A DNA stretch of 64,000 bases from Lacticaseibacillus paracasei subsp. paracasei. Its GTDB lineage: Bacteria; Bacillota; Bacilli; Lactobacillales; Lactobacillaceae. Of the stretch, positions 29,297 through 40,193 are shown one piece after another. Where the stretch lies: NCBI RefSeq assembly GCF_000829035.1, contig NZ_AP012541.1, positions 930,001 through 994,000 of the forward strand, written 5' to 3'. The notes under the pieces were generated by a model. The model was not told the DNA's origin. It saw only the letters and a list, made by a program, of their open reading frames with translations, and made no database searches. Made by a program: the position numbers and the translations under genes. Within the stretch, counting starts at the first letter, position 1. Each line of letters opens with the position of its first letter.

Positions 29297-29325
29297 AAAA
29301 CCCCGAGAAATCGGGGTTTTTGTTT
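29297..29325 (+). terminator. Terminator after tRNA-Arg
   Basis: AAAACCCCGA (29297-29306) pairs perfectly with TCGGGGTTTT (29311-29320); T-rich on one side and A-rich on the other, so it may serve both the tRNA and other transcripts. Confidence 0.9.
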
Positions 29326-29409
29326 TGGTTTGAAAAAGATGCAGCCATGGCCTTACATGTTTTTTGCAGAACTTTTGTGTCAATAATTCGCAACAATAAA
29401 GAAATCGAA

Positions 29410-30072
29410 TTATTTATTTAAATTCTGAATGGCATAGTTAGCTTCATCAGCGGTGAATTTTTCACCATTTTCAGAGGTTAATTGCTCACGAACCGCATCA
29501 GGGGACATATCCATATCCTTTTGGTATGTTTTTGCTTTGGCAAGTGCATTTTTATTCCAATCGGCTTTGACATTTTCAATGGCATAGTTCGCTTCTTCTG
29601 CCGTAAACTTTTCACCGCTTTGAGAGGTCAGTTGATCATAGATGCCTGCCTTTGACATATGCATTGAATCGGCATAACTCTTAGCTTTGTTCAACGCGTT
29701 TTTATTCCAATCAGCTTTAAGGTGATCAATTGCATATTGAGCCGCTTCGGCCGAAAACTTTTCGCCACTTTGCGAAACTAATTGATCGTAAACGCCTGCT
29801 TTTGACATGTTCATTGCAGATGCGTAGGTAGTTCCCTTATTCAAAGCAGATTGATATTCTGCCGGAACATTTGCTGTCTTACTTTCGCTTGTAGCCTCTG
29901 ACGCCACACTTGATTGCTGGTCGCTTTTGTCAGCCGCTGAAGAGGATGAACTCTCCGCAGCGGTATTTGAGTTGTTTGTTTTACTTCCCGTCATATTCAC
30001 GCCAACAATGATGAATAAAACCACAATGATCCAAAACCAGATTCGCTTGTAAATTGGTTTCTTTTTCTTCAT
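29410..30072 (-). CDS. Membrane-anchored protein with three Ltp repeats
   Basis: 220 residues from the ATG at 30072 (GGGGGAG at 30080-30086). A basic N-terminus (KKKKPIYKR) precedes one membrane segment (about residues 10-27), a Ser/Ala/Asn-rich linker to about 75, then three tandem repeats of about 48 residues. Each has a YA..M.MS..G.YDQL core, then SQSGEKF and A.YAI, matching Pfam Ltp (host-surface lipoprotein) repeats. Phage TP-J34 Ltp blocks DNA injection by other phages. Unlike that lipoprotein there is no lipobox Cys here, so it is anchored by its helix. It converges on the clpP-tRNA block. Repeat identity is confident; an anti-phage role is inference. Confidence 0.85.
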   Translation of the reverse strand: MKKKKPIYKRIWFWIIVVLFIIVGVNMTGSKTNNSNTAAESSSSSAADKSDQQSSVASEATSESKTANVPAEYQSALNKGTTYASAMNMSKAGVYDQLVSQSGEKFSAEAAQYAIDHLKADWNKNALNKAKSYADSMHMSKAGIYDQLTSQSGEKFTAEEANYAIENVKADWNKNALAKAKTYQKDMDMSPDAVREQLTSENGEKFTADEANYAIQNLNK

Positions 30073-30587
30073 TTTGAACTCCCCCATGAAGATTTCTTAA
30101 AAAGGTGCAGTGAAATCAAAAATTAGCTGTAGCTAGAACTAAGCCTCCCTTTCTCAAGTAATGTTGTCACTTTGCGGTTAACATCCTTTCCGCTCACAAA
30201 GAAACCGCTTTCAATTATCATATGCAAAATTGCTAAATTTAGCAAATCTCAATGCTTATTTAGGGGAAATCGTGATCCAATCGTGAATTGTTAAATTTTG
30301 AATGAACAACTTTCCCTTTATGAAAGGTGAGTTTACGTGCCTGAAAATTGAACTCAACAAAATGCACTAGTGAAAAAACGATGTATGCTATTAGTGACTT
30401 TATACACGAAATGAGCCACTTTCCCTCGCATGAAAATTCCATTAGAAACAACCCGAAACTCGCTTTCAAAAAAGGCTGCAAGAGGGGACCAGATTTTAGT
30501 AAAATCCGAATAATCTTCACATCAATAAAATAGATGTTCCAAGTTTGCCGAATATGTGATTGTTTCTGGACGATTAGGGCCGCAGAC
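30073..30587. other. AT-rich intergenic stretch without recognisable genes
   Basis: Between the Ltp gene start and the glycolytic promoter. More A/T-rich than its neighbours, with A-tract-like runs. Short open frames (around 30260-30533, both strands) lack ribosome sites and resemble nothing I know. The first part must contain the minus-strand Ltp promoter. Confidence 0.6.
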
Positions 30588-30616
30588 TTGCGATAAAGCG
30601 GAACCCCTGCTACAAT
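30588..30616 (+). promoter_or_regulatory. Promoter of the cggR-gap-pgk-tpi-eno operon
   Basis: TTGCGA (30588-30593), 17-bp spacer, TACAAT (30611-30616): a near-consensus sigma-A promoter about 115 bp before cggR. Confidence 0.8.
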
Positions 30617-30674
30617 TGGTCTTGTTGGTAAAGGAAAACAGCATTTGTTGGGTTCCTAATTTTTTTCAGCTTGC

Positions 30675-30710
30675 TGGGTCGGCGAACGACTCGGAGGGAC
30701 GTGAAATGAC
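30675..30710 (+). promoter_or_regulatory. Candidate CggR operator
   Basis: Two direct half-sites 20 bp apart: GGGTC-N6-CGAC (30676-30690) and GGGAC-N6-TGAC (30696-30710). This matches the layout of the Bacillus gapA operator (CGGGAC-N6-TGTC, N4, repeated), with one or two differences per half. It lies between the promoter and cggR, as in Bacillus. Confidence 0.6.
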
Positions 30711-30732
30711 CCATTAAAGAAGGACGTGCCTT

Positions 30733-31770
30733 ATGCATACTGAACTTGCGTGGCTCAAAGCGATCGCGCCTGATCTGATGGGCGTTGTCACTAAACGCTA
30801 TCAGGTCCTTCAATTTATTAACTGGATGGCACCAGTTGGCCGGCGAACGTTGGCCGAACAGATGAAGATCTCAGAACGTGCTTTGCGCACAGAAACGGAT
30901 TTTCTGCGTAGTCAAGGTTTGTTGGAAAGCTCAAAATCTGGCATGGTGCTAACAGCAAAAGGGTTAGAGACATTTCATGGCCTTGATCATCTTATGAATC
31001 AGCTGTTAGGAATTAAGGATGATGAAAAACGACTTGCTGCCCAGCTTCAAATCGATCATTGTTTGGTCGTATCTGGCGATGCCGATCAAAGTGGTCGGGT
31101 GCTTGATGAGCTGGGGAAGACGTTGAATTCGACCTTACAATTACTGCTGCCGCCGGGTCGCTTGACGGTTGCCGTGATGGGTGGAACGACAATGGCACAT
31201 CTTGCAAGGCAGCTGACATTTCAGTTGTCTGCAGGACGTGAATTGACGTTTGTCCCTGCTCGCGGTGGCTTAGGCGAAGCGGTGACGATTCAGGCCAACT
31301 CGATTGCTGCTGCGATGGCGGAAGCAACCGACAGCAACTACCGAGCGTTGTATGTACCGGAAAATCTTAGCTCGGAATCCTACGAATCATTGATTAAAGA
31401 GCCTTCTGTTAAAGAGGTTTTAGGGCTGATTGATAAGGCTCAGGTCGTGATTCATAGTGTGGGTGACGCTTTAGTCATGGCTCGTCGCCGTGGCATGTCA
31501 TCTGACACGATCAGCATGTTGAAAGCCAAACATGCCGTTGCCGAAGCATTCGGTGTTTTCTACGATGCGAGCGGCAAGGTCGTTTACAAGATACCGCAGA
31601 TTGGTTTACAGCTCGCGGATCTTGATCATATACCGTATGTATTCGCTGTTGCTGCTGGCAAAAGTAAGTCCAAAGCAATTGCGGCATATATGCAACACGC
31701 ACCGAGTCGGACGTGGCTGTTAACAGACGTCGGTGCAACTAATTCGATTTTAACTGGGGCAACCCGTTAG
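30733..31770 (+). CDS. cggR: Central glycolytic genes regulator CggR
   Basis: 345 residues of the SorC/DeoR-like family. N-terminal winged helix with VGRRTLAEQMKISERALRTETDFL (read in two parts, about residues 34-58). C-terminal effector domain with the sugar-phosphate loop region VMGGTTMAHLA (about 152-162), RGGLGE and SVGDALVMARRRG. In Bacillus, fructose-1,6-bisphosphate releases CggR from the gapA operon. GAAGGACG precedes the ATG, and gap starts 36 bp after the stop. Confidence 0.95.
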   Translation: MHTELAWLKAIAPDLMGVVTKRYQVLQFINWMAPVGRRTLAEQMKISERALRTETDFLRSQGLLESSKSGMVLTAKGLETFHGLDHLMNQLLGIKDDEKRLAAQLQIDHCLVVSGDADQSGRVLDELGKTLNSTLQLLLPPGRLTVAVMGGTTMAHLARQLTFQLSAGRELTFVPARGGLGEAVTIQANSIAAAMAEATDSNYRALYVPENLSSESYESLIKEPSVKEVLGLIDKAQVVIHSVGDALVMARRRGMSSDTISMLKAKHAVAEAFGVFYDASGKVVYKIPQIGLQLADLDHIPYVFAVAAGKSKSKAIAAYMQHAPSRTWLLTDVGATNSILTGATR

Positions 31771-31806
31771 AATAAAACCTTATTTCCTAAAGGAGGAAAT
31801 TTTAGC

Positions 31807-32829
31807 ATGACTGTTAAGATTGGTATTAATGGTTTTGGCCGTATCGGTCGTTTGGCATTCCGTCGTATTTACGAATTGGGTGCAAAGAGCAATGACATCC
31901 AGGTTGTTGCAATTAACGATCTGACCAGCCCAACCATGCTGGCTCACTTGCTGAAGTATGATTCAACCCACGGTACTTTCCCTGGTGAAGTTAGTGCAAC
32001 CGATAACGGTATCGTCGTTGACGGTAAAGAATACCGTGTCTACGCAGAACCGCAAGCCCAGAATATTCCTTGGGTTAAGAACGATGGCGTTGACTATGTT
32101 CTTGAATGCACAGGCTTCTACACCTCTGCTGAAAAGTCACAAGCTCATTTGGACGCAGGCGCAAAGCGTGTTCTGATTTCTGCCCCAGCCGGCAAGATGA
32201 AGACCATCGTTTACAACGTCAACGATGACACTCTGAATGCAGACGACAAGATTGTTTCTGCTGGTTCTTGCACAACCAACTGCTTGGCACCAATGGCTTA
32301 CTTCCTGAACAAGGAATTCGGCATCGAAGTTGGTACCATGACCACCGTTCATGCTTACACCTCAACTCAGATGTTGCTTGACGGCCCAGTTCGCGGTGGC
32401 AACCTGCGCGCTGCACGTTCCGCTGCTGCTAACACGATTCCTCACAGCACAGGTGCTGCTAAGGCTATCGGTTTGGTTATCCCAGAATTGAACGGCAAGT
32501 TGCAGGGTCACGCACAGCGTGTTTCTGTTGTTGACGGTTCTTTGACCGAATTGGTTTCCATCTTGAAGACCAAGAACGTTACTGCTGACCAAGTTAACGA
32601 AGCTATCAAGAAGCACACCGAAAACAACCCTAGCTTTGGCTGGAACGAAGACGAAATCGTATCTTCCGATGTTATCGGTACGACACAAGGTTCAATCTTT
32701 GATCCTACACAGACCGAAGTTACAACTGCTGGTGACTATCAATTAGTTAAGACGGTTGCTTGGTACGATAACGAATATGGCTTTACTTGCCAGATGATCC
32801 GTACCTTGCTGAAATTTGCTACTCTCTAA
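31807..32829 (+). CDS. gap: Glyceraldehyde-3-phosphate dehydrogenase, type I
   Basis: 340 residues. Glycolytic oxidation of glyceraldehyde 3-phosphate to 1,3-bisphosphoglycerate with NAD+. N-terminal Rossmann INGFGRIGR (residues 7-15), catalytic Cys in [12 protein letters not shown] (about 155), His in [10 protein letters not shown] (about 182), C-terminal [19 protein letters not shown] is a very strong ribosome site. Codon choice is strongly biased, as in highly expressed genes. Confidence 0.98.
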   Translation: MTVKIGINGFGRIGRLAFRRIYELGAKSNDIQVVAINDLTSPTMLAHLLKYDSTHGTFPGEVSATDNGIVVDGKEYRVYAEPQAQNIPWVKNDGVDYVLECTGFYTSAEKSQAHLDAGAKRVLISAPAGKMKTIVYNVNDDTLNADDKIVSAGSCTTNCLAPMAYFLNKEFGIEVGTMTTVHAYTSTQMLLDGPVRGGNLRAARSAAANTIPHSTGAAKAIGLVIPELNGKLQGHAQRVSVVDGSLTELVSILKTKNVTADQVNEAIKKHTENNPSFGWNEDEIVSSDVIGTTQGSIFDPTQTEVTTAGDYQLVKTVAWYDNEYGFTCQMIRTLLKFATL

Positions 32830-32862
32830 TCCGGAGTAACGCTTTTCTAGCCGCAACATCCG

Positions 32863-32896
32863 AAGCGGAGGGAGCTTACTCCCTCCGCTTTTTTTT
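32863..32896 (+). terminator. Partial terminator between gap and pgk
   Basis: AAGCGGAGGGAG (32863-32874) pairs perfectly with CTCCCTCCGCTT (32879-32890), then TTTTTT. It would limit read-through from gap to pgk. A second hairpin CAGGATG/CATCCTG (32917-32936) follows, useful as a 5' end for a processed pgk transcript. Confidence 0.85.
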
Positions 32897-33020
32897 GGAA
32901 ATAGGCGATCAATTCTCAGGATGTTTTAGCATCCTGCTGAAAACGAGCGCTTATTTCTGGTGTTAAGCGGTCGTTACTTGAAGTTAAGTCATCTTTAGGA
33001 AAAATAGGAGGTCATTTCTC

Positions 33021-34211
33021 TTGGCTAAATTAATTGTTTCAGACTTAGATGTTAAGGACAAAAAAGTTCTGATCCGCGTTGACTTCAACGTGCCGATCAA
33101 AGATGGTGTTATCGGTGATGATAACCGGATCGTGGCAGCATTGCCAACCATCCAGTATGTTATTGATCATGGTGGCAAGGCAATCCTTTTGTCACATCTC
33201 GGCCGTGTCAAGACCGAAGAAGACAAGGCTAAGCTGACCTTGAAGCCAGTTGCAGAACGTTTGAGTGAATTGCTGAAGAAGCCAGTGACATTTGTCCCGG
33301 CAACTCGCGGCAAGGAACTTGAAGATGCTATCAACAAGATGAATGATGGCGACGTTCTTGTTATGGAAAACACCCGGTTTGAAGATCTTGACGGCAAGAA
33401 AGAATCCGGCAACGATCCTGAACTTGGCAAGTACTGGGCAAGTCTTGGCGACTTATTCGTTAACGATGCCTTTGGGACTGCACACCGCAGCCATGCTTCA
33501 AACGTCGGCATTGCTTCCAACATGAAGCAAACTGCTGCCGGCTTCTTGATGGAAAAGGAAATCAAGTTCTTAGGCGATGCCGTTGACAACCCGAAACACC
33601 CATTCATTGCTATCTTGGGTGGTGCAAAGGTTTCCGATAAGATCGGCGTGATCGAAAACTTGGTACCTAAGGCTGATAAGATTCTTATCGGCGGCGGCAT
33701 GACCTATACTTTCTATGCTGCTAAGGGTATGAGCATCGGTAAGTCTTTGGTTGAAAAAGACAAGATCGAACTTGCCAAGAAGATCATGGATCAGGCTGGC
33801 GACAAGCTGCTTTTGCCGGTTGATTCCGTTGTTGCAACTGAATTCTCTAACGATGCCCCACATAAAGTTGTTGACGGCGACATTCCTGATGGCTATATGG
33901 CCTTGGATATCGGCCCGAAGACAATCAAAGAATTCAAAGATGCTTTGCAAGGTGCCAAGACCGTTGTTTGGAATGGCCCAATGGGTGTCTTCGAAATGAG
34001 CAACTATGCTGAAGGGACCCTTGAAGTCGGCCGTGCCCTTGGCGACTTGAAGGATGCTACTACAATTATCGGCGGCGGCGATTCAACAGCTGCTGCTAAG
34101 CAATTGGGTATTGCACCTAAGATTACCCATATTTCCACTGGCGGTGGCGCTAGCCTTGAATATCTTGAAGGCAAGACCTTGCCAGGTATCGCAGCTATTT
34201 CTGACAAGTAA
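33021..34211 (+). CDS. pgk: Phosphoglycerate kinase
   Basis: 396 residues, ATP-generating step of glycolysis. TTG start at 33021 with AGGAGGTCA upstream. N-terminal RVDFNVP (residues 19-25), substrate-binding SHLGR and nucleotide-binding GGGDSTAAA near residue 350, with the hinge WNGPMGVFE. Codon usage is strongly biased, like gap and eno. 191 bp after gap, past the terminator. Confidence 0.98.
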   Translation: MAKLIVSDLDVKDKKVLIRVDFNVPIKDGVIGDDNRIVAALPTIQYVIDHGGKAILLSHLGRVKTEEDKAKLTLKPVAERLSELLKKPVTFVPATRGKELEDAINKMNDGDVLVMENTRFEDLDGKKESGNDPELGKYWASLGDLFVNDAFGTAHRSHASNVGIASNMKQTAAGFLMEKEIKFLGDAVDNPKHPFIAILGGAKVSDKIGVIENLVPKADKILIGGGMTYTFYAAKGMSIGKSLVEKDKIELAKKIMDQAGDKLLLPVDSVVATEFSNDAPHKVVDGDIPDGYMALDIGPKTIKEFKDALQGAKTVVWNGPMGVFEMSNYAEGTLEVGRALGDLKDATTIIGGGDSTAAAKQLGIAPKITHISTGGGASLEYLEGKTLPGIAAISDK

Positions 34212-34239
34212 TTGTCAGGCATGCTGATCTAACAGTCAC

Positions 34240-34264
34240 TACCGGCAGACGGTGTCTGTCGGTA
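34240..34264 (+). other. Stem-loop in the pgk-tpiA gap
   Basis: TACCGGCAGAC (34240-34250) pairs with GTCTGTCGGTA (34254-34264) with one G-U pair and a 3-base loop. No T-run follows, so it looks like a transcript-processing or stability hairpin rather than a terminator. Confidence 0.6.
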
Positions 34265-34285
34265 CATATGAAAGGAAGATATGCC

Positions 34286-35041
34286 ATGCGTACACCATTC
34301 ATTGCTGGTAACTGGAAAATGAACAAAAATCCTAAGGAAACGCAAGAATTCTTAGACGGCGTTAAAGGCAAGTTGCCTGATGCAAGCAAGGTTGAGACTG
34401 TCATTGGCGCACCTGCCATTGATTTGACCACCTTAGTTGCTGGCGCTGAAGGCACACCTTTGAAGACGGCGGCTGAAAACTGCTACTTTGAAGACGAAGG
34501 TGCCTTCACTGGTGAAACCAGCCCGAAAGCTTTGAAAGAAATGAACGTTGATTACGTCATTATCGGTCACAGCGAACGTCGCGGCTATTTCCACGAAACC
34601 GATGAAGATATCAATAAGAAGGCTAAGGCCATCTTTAAGAACAATCTTTTGCCAATCATTTGCTGCGGCGAAAGTTTGGCTCAGCGCGAAGCTGGCCAAA
34701 CCGAAGACTGGGTTGCTTCACAGATTGAAGCTGCTTTGGCCGGTTTAAGTGCTGACCAAGTCAAAGTTTCAGTCTTAGCCTATGAACCAATCTGGGCTAT
34801 CGGGACAGGTAAGACGGCAACTGCCGATCAGGCACAAGAAGTTGTCGCACATATTCGTGCAACGGTTGAGAAGTTGTATAATAAAGATACGGCAGATGCT
34901 GTTCGTATTCTTTACGGCGGCTCTGTTAAACCAGCGAACGTCAAGGAATTAATGGCTAAGCCTGATATCGATGGCGGTTTAGTCGGTGGCGCTTCGATGG
35001 ATCCTGAAAGTTTCATCGCCTTGGCTAACTACCAAGATTAA
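34286..35041 (+). CDS. tpiA: Triose-phosphate isomerase
   Basis: 251 residues, interconverts dihydroxyacetone phosphate and glyceraldehyde 3-phosphate. AGNWKMNK (residues 7-14) with catalytic Lys, IGHSERR (about 94-100) with catalytic His, [12 protein letters not shown] (about 165-176) with catalytic Glu, and GGSVKP phosphate loop. ATG at 34286 has GAAAGGAAG upstream; an earlier in-frame ATG at 34268 overlaps this site and would add unrelated residues. Confidence 0.98.
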   Translation: MRTPFIAGNWKMNKNPKETQEFLDGVKGKLPDASKVETVIGAPAIDLTTLVAGAEGTPLKTAAENCYFEDEGAFTGETSPKALKEMNVDYVIIGHSERRGYFHETDEDINKKAKAIFKNNLLPIICCGESLAQREAGQTEDWVASQIEAALAGLSADQVKVSVLAYEPIWAIGTGKTATADQAQEVVAHIRATVEKLYNKDTADAVRILYGGSVKPANVKELMAKPDIDGGLVGGASMDPESFIALANYQD

Positions 35042-35059
35042 TCTGGGTTCTACTATTAA

Positions 35060-36394
<1,335 letters not shown>

Positions 36395-36419
36395 TTTGCT
36401 TAATTAGTTGGCAGCTTGG

Positions 36420-36453
36420 AAAGCACGTTTCCGTTAAGGAGCGTGCTTTTTTT
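36420..36453 (+). terminator. Terminator after eno
   Basis: AAAGCACG (36420-36427) pairs with CGTGCTTT (36442-36449) followed by TTTT. Confidence 0.85.
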
Positions 36454-36457
36454 GTGG

Positions 36458-36612
36458 AGCGTGAGCTGGCGCGGTTAGAAACCAGAGTTTGTAAGTTCAA
36501 GGTCCTTACATGCAGGTTTCTGCGCCAGCGAGCGCGTTTAATTGTGCGCGAACAGGAGCGCTTAGAAGCCGGAACATAAGTGGCTTCGACCAAATGGCGT
36601 GGTTTTAGCGAG
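36458..36612 (+). repeat. Intergenic repeat family B, two degenerate copies
   Basis: First unit (36458-36538) keeps the outer arms AGCGTGAGCTGGCGCGGTT.../...GCGCCAGCGAGCGCG but has lost one inner arm, leaving only TTCAAGGTCCTTACATGC. A second unit from about 36545 (GCGCGAACAGGAGCGC) is truncated on its right after GGAACATAAGTGG and a CGACC...GGTCG stem. Confidence 0.75.
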
Positions 36613-36723
36613 GTCGCTTGGGTTGAAAGAATCAGGATTTTTTAATCGGTGAGACTGAATCGCGGTTGTCGGGTGCACCTTTCTGTATACTAGGGATAAG
36701 CACAAATGAAAGGACAGTTTTCT

Positions 36724-37986
36724 ATGCAAACGACGCCACCTCATTGGCAACGAAACATTGCTATCTTTTTGCTTGGTCAATTTCTTTCTGGCATTACCAG
36801 TATGACGGTTCAGTATGCGATCATTTGGCACTTAACGGCTAAAACTGGTTCTGCAACGATTCTCAGCATTGCTACTTTATTAGGTATGTTGCCGACGATT
36901 TTGCTGAGTCCTTTTGTCGGGCCTTATATTGATCGCTTGAACAAGAAAATGTTGTTGATTGTACCGGATATTGTCGCCGCTATGGTGGCACTTATTTTGA
37001 GTGCCGTTGGCGAGTTCGGTGGCTTTTTTCCTGTTTGGCTGATCTTTGTGTCGTTGCTGGTGCGGGCGTTGGCACAAACATTCCAGATGCCGACGATTCA
37101 GGCTATTTTGCCAACCATGGTCCCTGGTGATCAGTTGACGCGCGTGAACGGTCAACTCGGTGTAGTGAATTCGGCGAACATGATTATTGCGCCGGCACTG
37201 GGAGCTGTCCTTTTTGGCCTGATGCCGATGCCGCTTTTGATTTTGTTAGATGTTTTAGGTGCGATTCTAGGAGTCAGCTTGCTGTTGTTCGTTAGTATTC
37301 CAGAAAATCGCTTGGTCGGGACAACCGTCCATGTTGCGCAGGATGCCAAGGTCGGGTGGCAATTGTTGCGAGGCAATCGTGGCCTGTGGTATATGACTTT
37401 AATTGGCATGTTGACGACGTTTGCCTTCATGCCAGCCGCTAGTATGTATCCTTTAATGACCATGCGTTATTTTCATGGCACTGTCGGTCAAGCTGGGTTG
37501 ATTGAAGTTGTTTATTTTGCTGGCTCGTTACTTGGCGGCCTGCTCATTAGCGTCTTTGGCCATTTTCGTGATCGTATTCATCCGATTGTCTGGGGGATGG
37601 TGGTCATTGGCGTGACGTTTGGATTAAGTGGTGTTTTGCCACGAACTGAAAATGGCTTTTTATGGTTTCTTATCTTGAATGGCGTTGCTGGCTTAGCTTG
37701 GCCGTTTTTCAACACGCCTCTGATCGCGATGTATCAGCAAAGCTATGCTCCTGAGACGCTCGGACGGGTTATGGGGATTTTGAATGCGCTAATGAGTCTG
37801 CCAGGGCCGGTCGGCTTGATCTTTGCTGGTCCCATCGCCGATCGCTTTGGTGTCGCAACTTTATTTGTAGTTGCAGGGATCGGCGTGTTACTGGCCGCTG
37901 GCGTTATGTTCGGCTTGAAGATCACCCGTGAATATGACCGCCAGTTGCAAGCAGATGGGTCATCAGATTTGACTAAAAGGGGATAG
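36724..37986 (+). CDS. MFS transporter, probable drug efflux
   Basis: 420 residues with about twelve hydrophobic segments and the early PYIDRLNKK motif in the first cytoplasmic loop. It resembles the MFS-3/Mef-type efflux group, but substrate is unknown. ATG at 36724 uses GAAAGGA at 36708-36714; an in-frame ATG at 36706 overlaps that site. TATACT at 36686-36691 is a likely -10. It may be translationally followed by the next small membrane gene (6-bp gap). Confidence 0.85.
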   Translation: MQTTPPHWQRNIAIFLLGQFLSGITSMTVQYAIIWHLTAKTGSATILSIATLLGMLPTILLSPFVGPYIDRLNKKMLLIVPDIVAAMVALILSAVGEFGGFFPVWLIFVSLLVRALAQTFQMPTIQAILPTMVPGDQLTRVNGQLGVVNSANMIIAPALGAVLFGLMPMPLLILLDVLGAILGVSLLLFVSIPENRLVGTTVHVAQDAKVGWQLLRGNRGLWYMTLIGMLTTFAFMPAASMYPLMTMRYFHGTVGQAGLIEVVYFAGSLLGGLLISVFGHFRDRIHPIVWGMVVIGVTFGLSGVLPRTENGFLWFLILNGVAGLAWPFFNTPLIAMYQQSYAPETLGRVMGILNALMSLPGPVGLIFAGPIADRFGVATLFVVAGIGVLLAAGVMFGLKITREYDRQLQADGSSDLTKRG

Positions 37987-37991
37987 ATCGT

Positions 37992-38348
37992 ATGAAAAAA
38001 TTTTTCACCGTGTTTGCTCGGCTAGAAGTTGTTTTAGGATTGACGATGTTATGGATGACGTGGGATGTCGGCTTGCGAGCATCTGGCCAGATTTTTGGCG
38101 CCTTAGTTGTTTTAATCGGGATTGTGCTTTTATACGGGTTGATCATTTATGCGTTGATTGGCTGGTTCATGGATCCTACGCACCGTTACTGGTATGTGCT
38201 GACACTGGTGCTAACTTTGCTGTACAACGTGTTAGCCTGGACCTTTCCCAGCGTCATGATCCAAACATGGGCCACATATCCATTTCCGCTTATCACTTTG
38301 TTAATCGGTGTAATGTTGGTTTGGGTGGCTCGGCAAGAAAAACAATAA
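37992..38348 (+). CDS. Four-helix small membrane protein
   Basis: 118 residues with four hydrophobic segments and a short basic end (VARQEKQ). I do not recognise the family. AAAAGGGGA lies 7 bp before the ATG, and the gene follows the MFS gene by 6 bp, so the two are probably co-transcribed. Confidence 0.7.
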   Translation: MKKFFTVFARLEVVLGLTMLWMTWDVGLRASGQIFGALVVLIGIVLLYGLIIYALIGWFMDPTHRYWYVLTLVLTLLYNVLAWTFPSVMIQTWATYPFPLITLLIGVMLVWVARQEKQ

Positions 38349-38436
38349 TTGGTTTTGCTGACTCGGGTGACTGAGTCGTTTTTGATTCCCAGCCAGAGGT
38401 ATATACTGAGATCATGTTGTACTGGAGGGGAATTAC

Positions 38437-40008
38437 TTGGCACGACCTGTAAAAGAAAAATTTGACGTTACTCGCCTGCGATTTGTGCTACTCGGACTAC
38501 TCGTTGGTTTAATGAGCGGCACTGTTGTCAGCGCGTTTCGCTATTGTATTGAAGTAGGGCTGCGCTATAGTCGGCTGGTATATGGGCACTTGCGAATAGC
38601 GCCGTTTGTCTGGTGGCAATGGGCGTTGTTGATCGGTGTCAATCTTGGTTTGGCGTTAATCGTGGCGTGGCTTCTCAAGAAAGAGCCCTATATTTCTGGC
38701 TCTGGGATTCCGCAAGTTGAAGGCCAATTGGCTGGTGAATTGGAGATGCACTGGTGGTCGATCCTCTGGCGAAAATTTGTCGGCGGTGTTCTGGCGCTGG
38801 GGCCTGGGTTGTTTCTCGGACGGGAAGGACCGTCGATTCAGTTAGGCGCTTCAGTCGGGCAAGGTTTAGCTGCTGGGTTCAAGCTATCAGGAACTGATCG
38901 GCGATTGTTAATTGCATCCGGTTCCGCTGCTGGCTTGGCGGCGGCGTTTAATGCACCCATTGCTGGGACCTTGTTTGTCTTAGAAGAGGTTTATCATAAT
39001 TTCTCACCGCTTGTTTGGTTAACGGCATTGGCTGGGGCAATTGGATCGGATTTTGTTTCACTGAATGTTTTCGGACTTGTTCCGGTGCTGCATTTAAGCT
39101 ATTCGCGTAGTTTACCTGTATCGAGTTATTGGCATTTAATTTTGCTAGGCATTCTTTTGGGCTTGTTTGGGTACTTATACCAGCGAATCTTGTTGGTGAT
39201 GCCGCGGTGGTATCGCAACTTGACACATTTACCGCGGCCATTACAAGGCATTGTACCGTTTCTGCTGGTGATTCTGGTTGGCTATTTTGCACCAAACTTA
39301 CTTGGTGGTGGCAATGGTTTGATTGTCGGTTTTGGCCAGTATGTGCCATCTTTGCTTGTATTGATCGCAATTTTTGTTGTACGTTTCGTTTTTTCAATGA
39401 TTTCATATGGTTCTGGATTACCAGGTGGCATTTTTCTGCCGATTCTTTCTTTGGGTGCCGTGATCGGTGCCATTTATGGCGTCTTCATGAATCAACTCGG
39501 CTTATTGCCGCACGTCTATATCATGAACTTAATCATTTTTTCAATGGCCGGTTACTTTGCTGGCATTGGAAAAGCACCGTTTACTGCGATTCTATTGGTA
39601 ACGGAGATGGTTGGTAATTTGACGCATTTGATGCCGTTAGCGGTTCTATCGTTAACTGCTTATCTCGTGGTTGATTTGCTTGGCGGTGCGCCGATCTATG
39701 AAGCGTTACTCGAGCAAATGACAATGCCGAAAACAGTTCAACAGCTTCATCGACCCGACCGACTGGAAATACCGGTTTTCTTCGGCAGTCCCTTGAATGG
39801 CAAAATGGTCCGCGATATGCCATGGCCTAAAGAAGCATTACTAATCGGAATCCGGCGTGGCGAACAGGAAGTGATTCCACATGGTGATTCCTTGATCCGT
39901 GAAGGTGATACGTTGGTGCTGTTAACGGATGCGACCCAACGTGCTCGGGTCAAGCGGCGGATTGATGCGCTATCGGCGGCGTTGGGGAAAACGCACCAAA
40001 ACTCATGA
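38437..40008 (+). CDS. ClC-type chloride/proton antiporter with TrkA-C domain
   Basis: 523 residues. ClC selectivity motifs GSGIPQ (about residue 88-93), GREGPS (about 129-134, containing the gating Glu that marks antiporters rather than channels), and GSGLPGGIFLP (about 326-336). Roughly the last 80 residues form a TrkA-C-type regulatory domain (MPWPKEALLIGIRRGEQEV...). TTG start with GGAGGGG at 38424-38430. Such transporters help in acid resistance. Confidence 0.93.
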   Translation: MARPVKEKFDVTRLRFVLLGLLVGLMSGTVVSAFRYCIEVGLRYSRLVYGHLRIAPFVWWQWALLIGVNLGLALIVAWLLKKEPYISGSGIPQVEGQLAGELEMHWWSILWRKFVGGVLALGPGLFLGREGPSIQLGASVGQGLAAGFKLSGTDRRLLIASGSAAGLAAAFNAPIAGTLFVLEEVYHNFSPLVWLTALAGAIGSDFVSLNVFGLVPVLHLSYSRSLPVSSYWHLILLGILLGLFGYLYQRILLVMPRWYRNLTHLPRPLQGIVPFLLVILVGYFAPNLLGGGNGLIVGFGQYVPSLLVLIAIFVVRFVFSMISYGSGLPGGIFLPILSLGAVIGAIYGVFMNQLGLLPHVYIMNLIIFSMAGYFAGIGKAPFTAILLVTEMVGNLTHLMPLAVLSLTAYLVVDLLGGAPIYEALLEQMTMPKTVQQLHRPDRLEIPVFFGSPLNGKMVRDMPWPKEALLIGIRRGEQEVIPHGDSLIREGDTLVLLTDATQRARVKRRIDALSAALGKTHQNS

Positions 40009-40193
40009 GCAAGTTATCTGTCAGGACGTTGACGTGCTTTTATTGTGAGTTATTTTACTTGCTGTGAGACGGTTCAAGTAGCTAAAAAGGTGGATTTCAG
40101 CAAAGATGCCTCTTTTAGGTAGAATGCGTTCGCCTTTATGTTGCTTTTATGCTAAACTACTAGGGTGAGATTTTTCGCAAGGGAGGCAACAAC

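Noticed and set aside
29039..29396. Minus-strand open frames (SPGVEPGF...)
   Set aside because: Antisense of tRNA-Arg; a well-known false protein pattern.
30348..30533. 61-codon frame in the A/T-rich gap
   Set aside because: No ribosome site and no recognisable protein pattern.
39129..39617. 162-codon frame inside the ClC gene
   Set aside because: Trp/Phe/Cys-rich shadow of a membrane protein in another frame.
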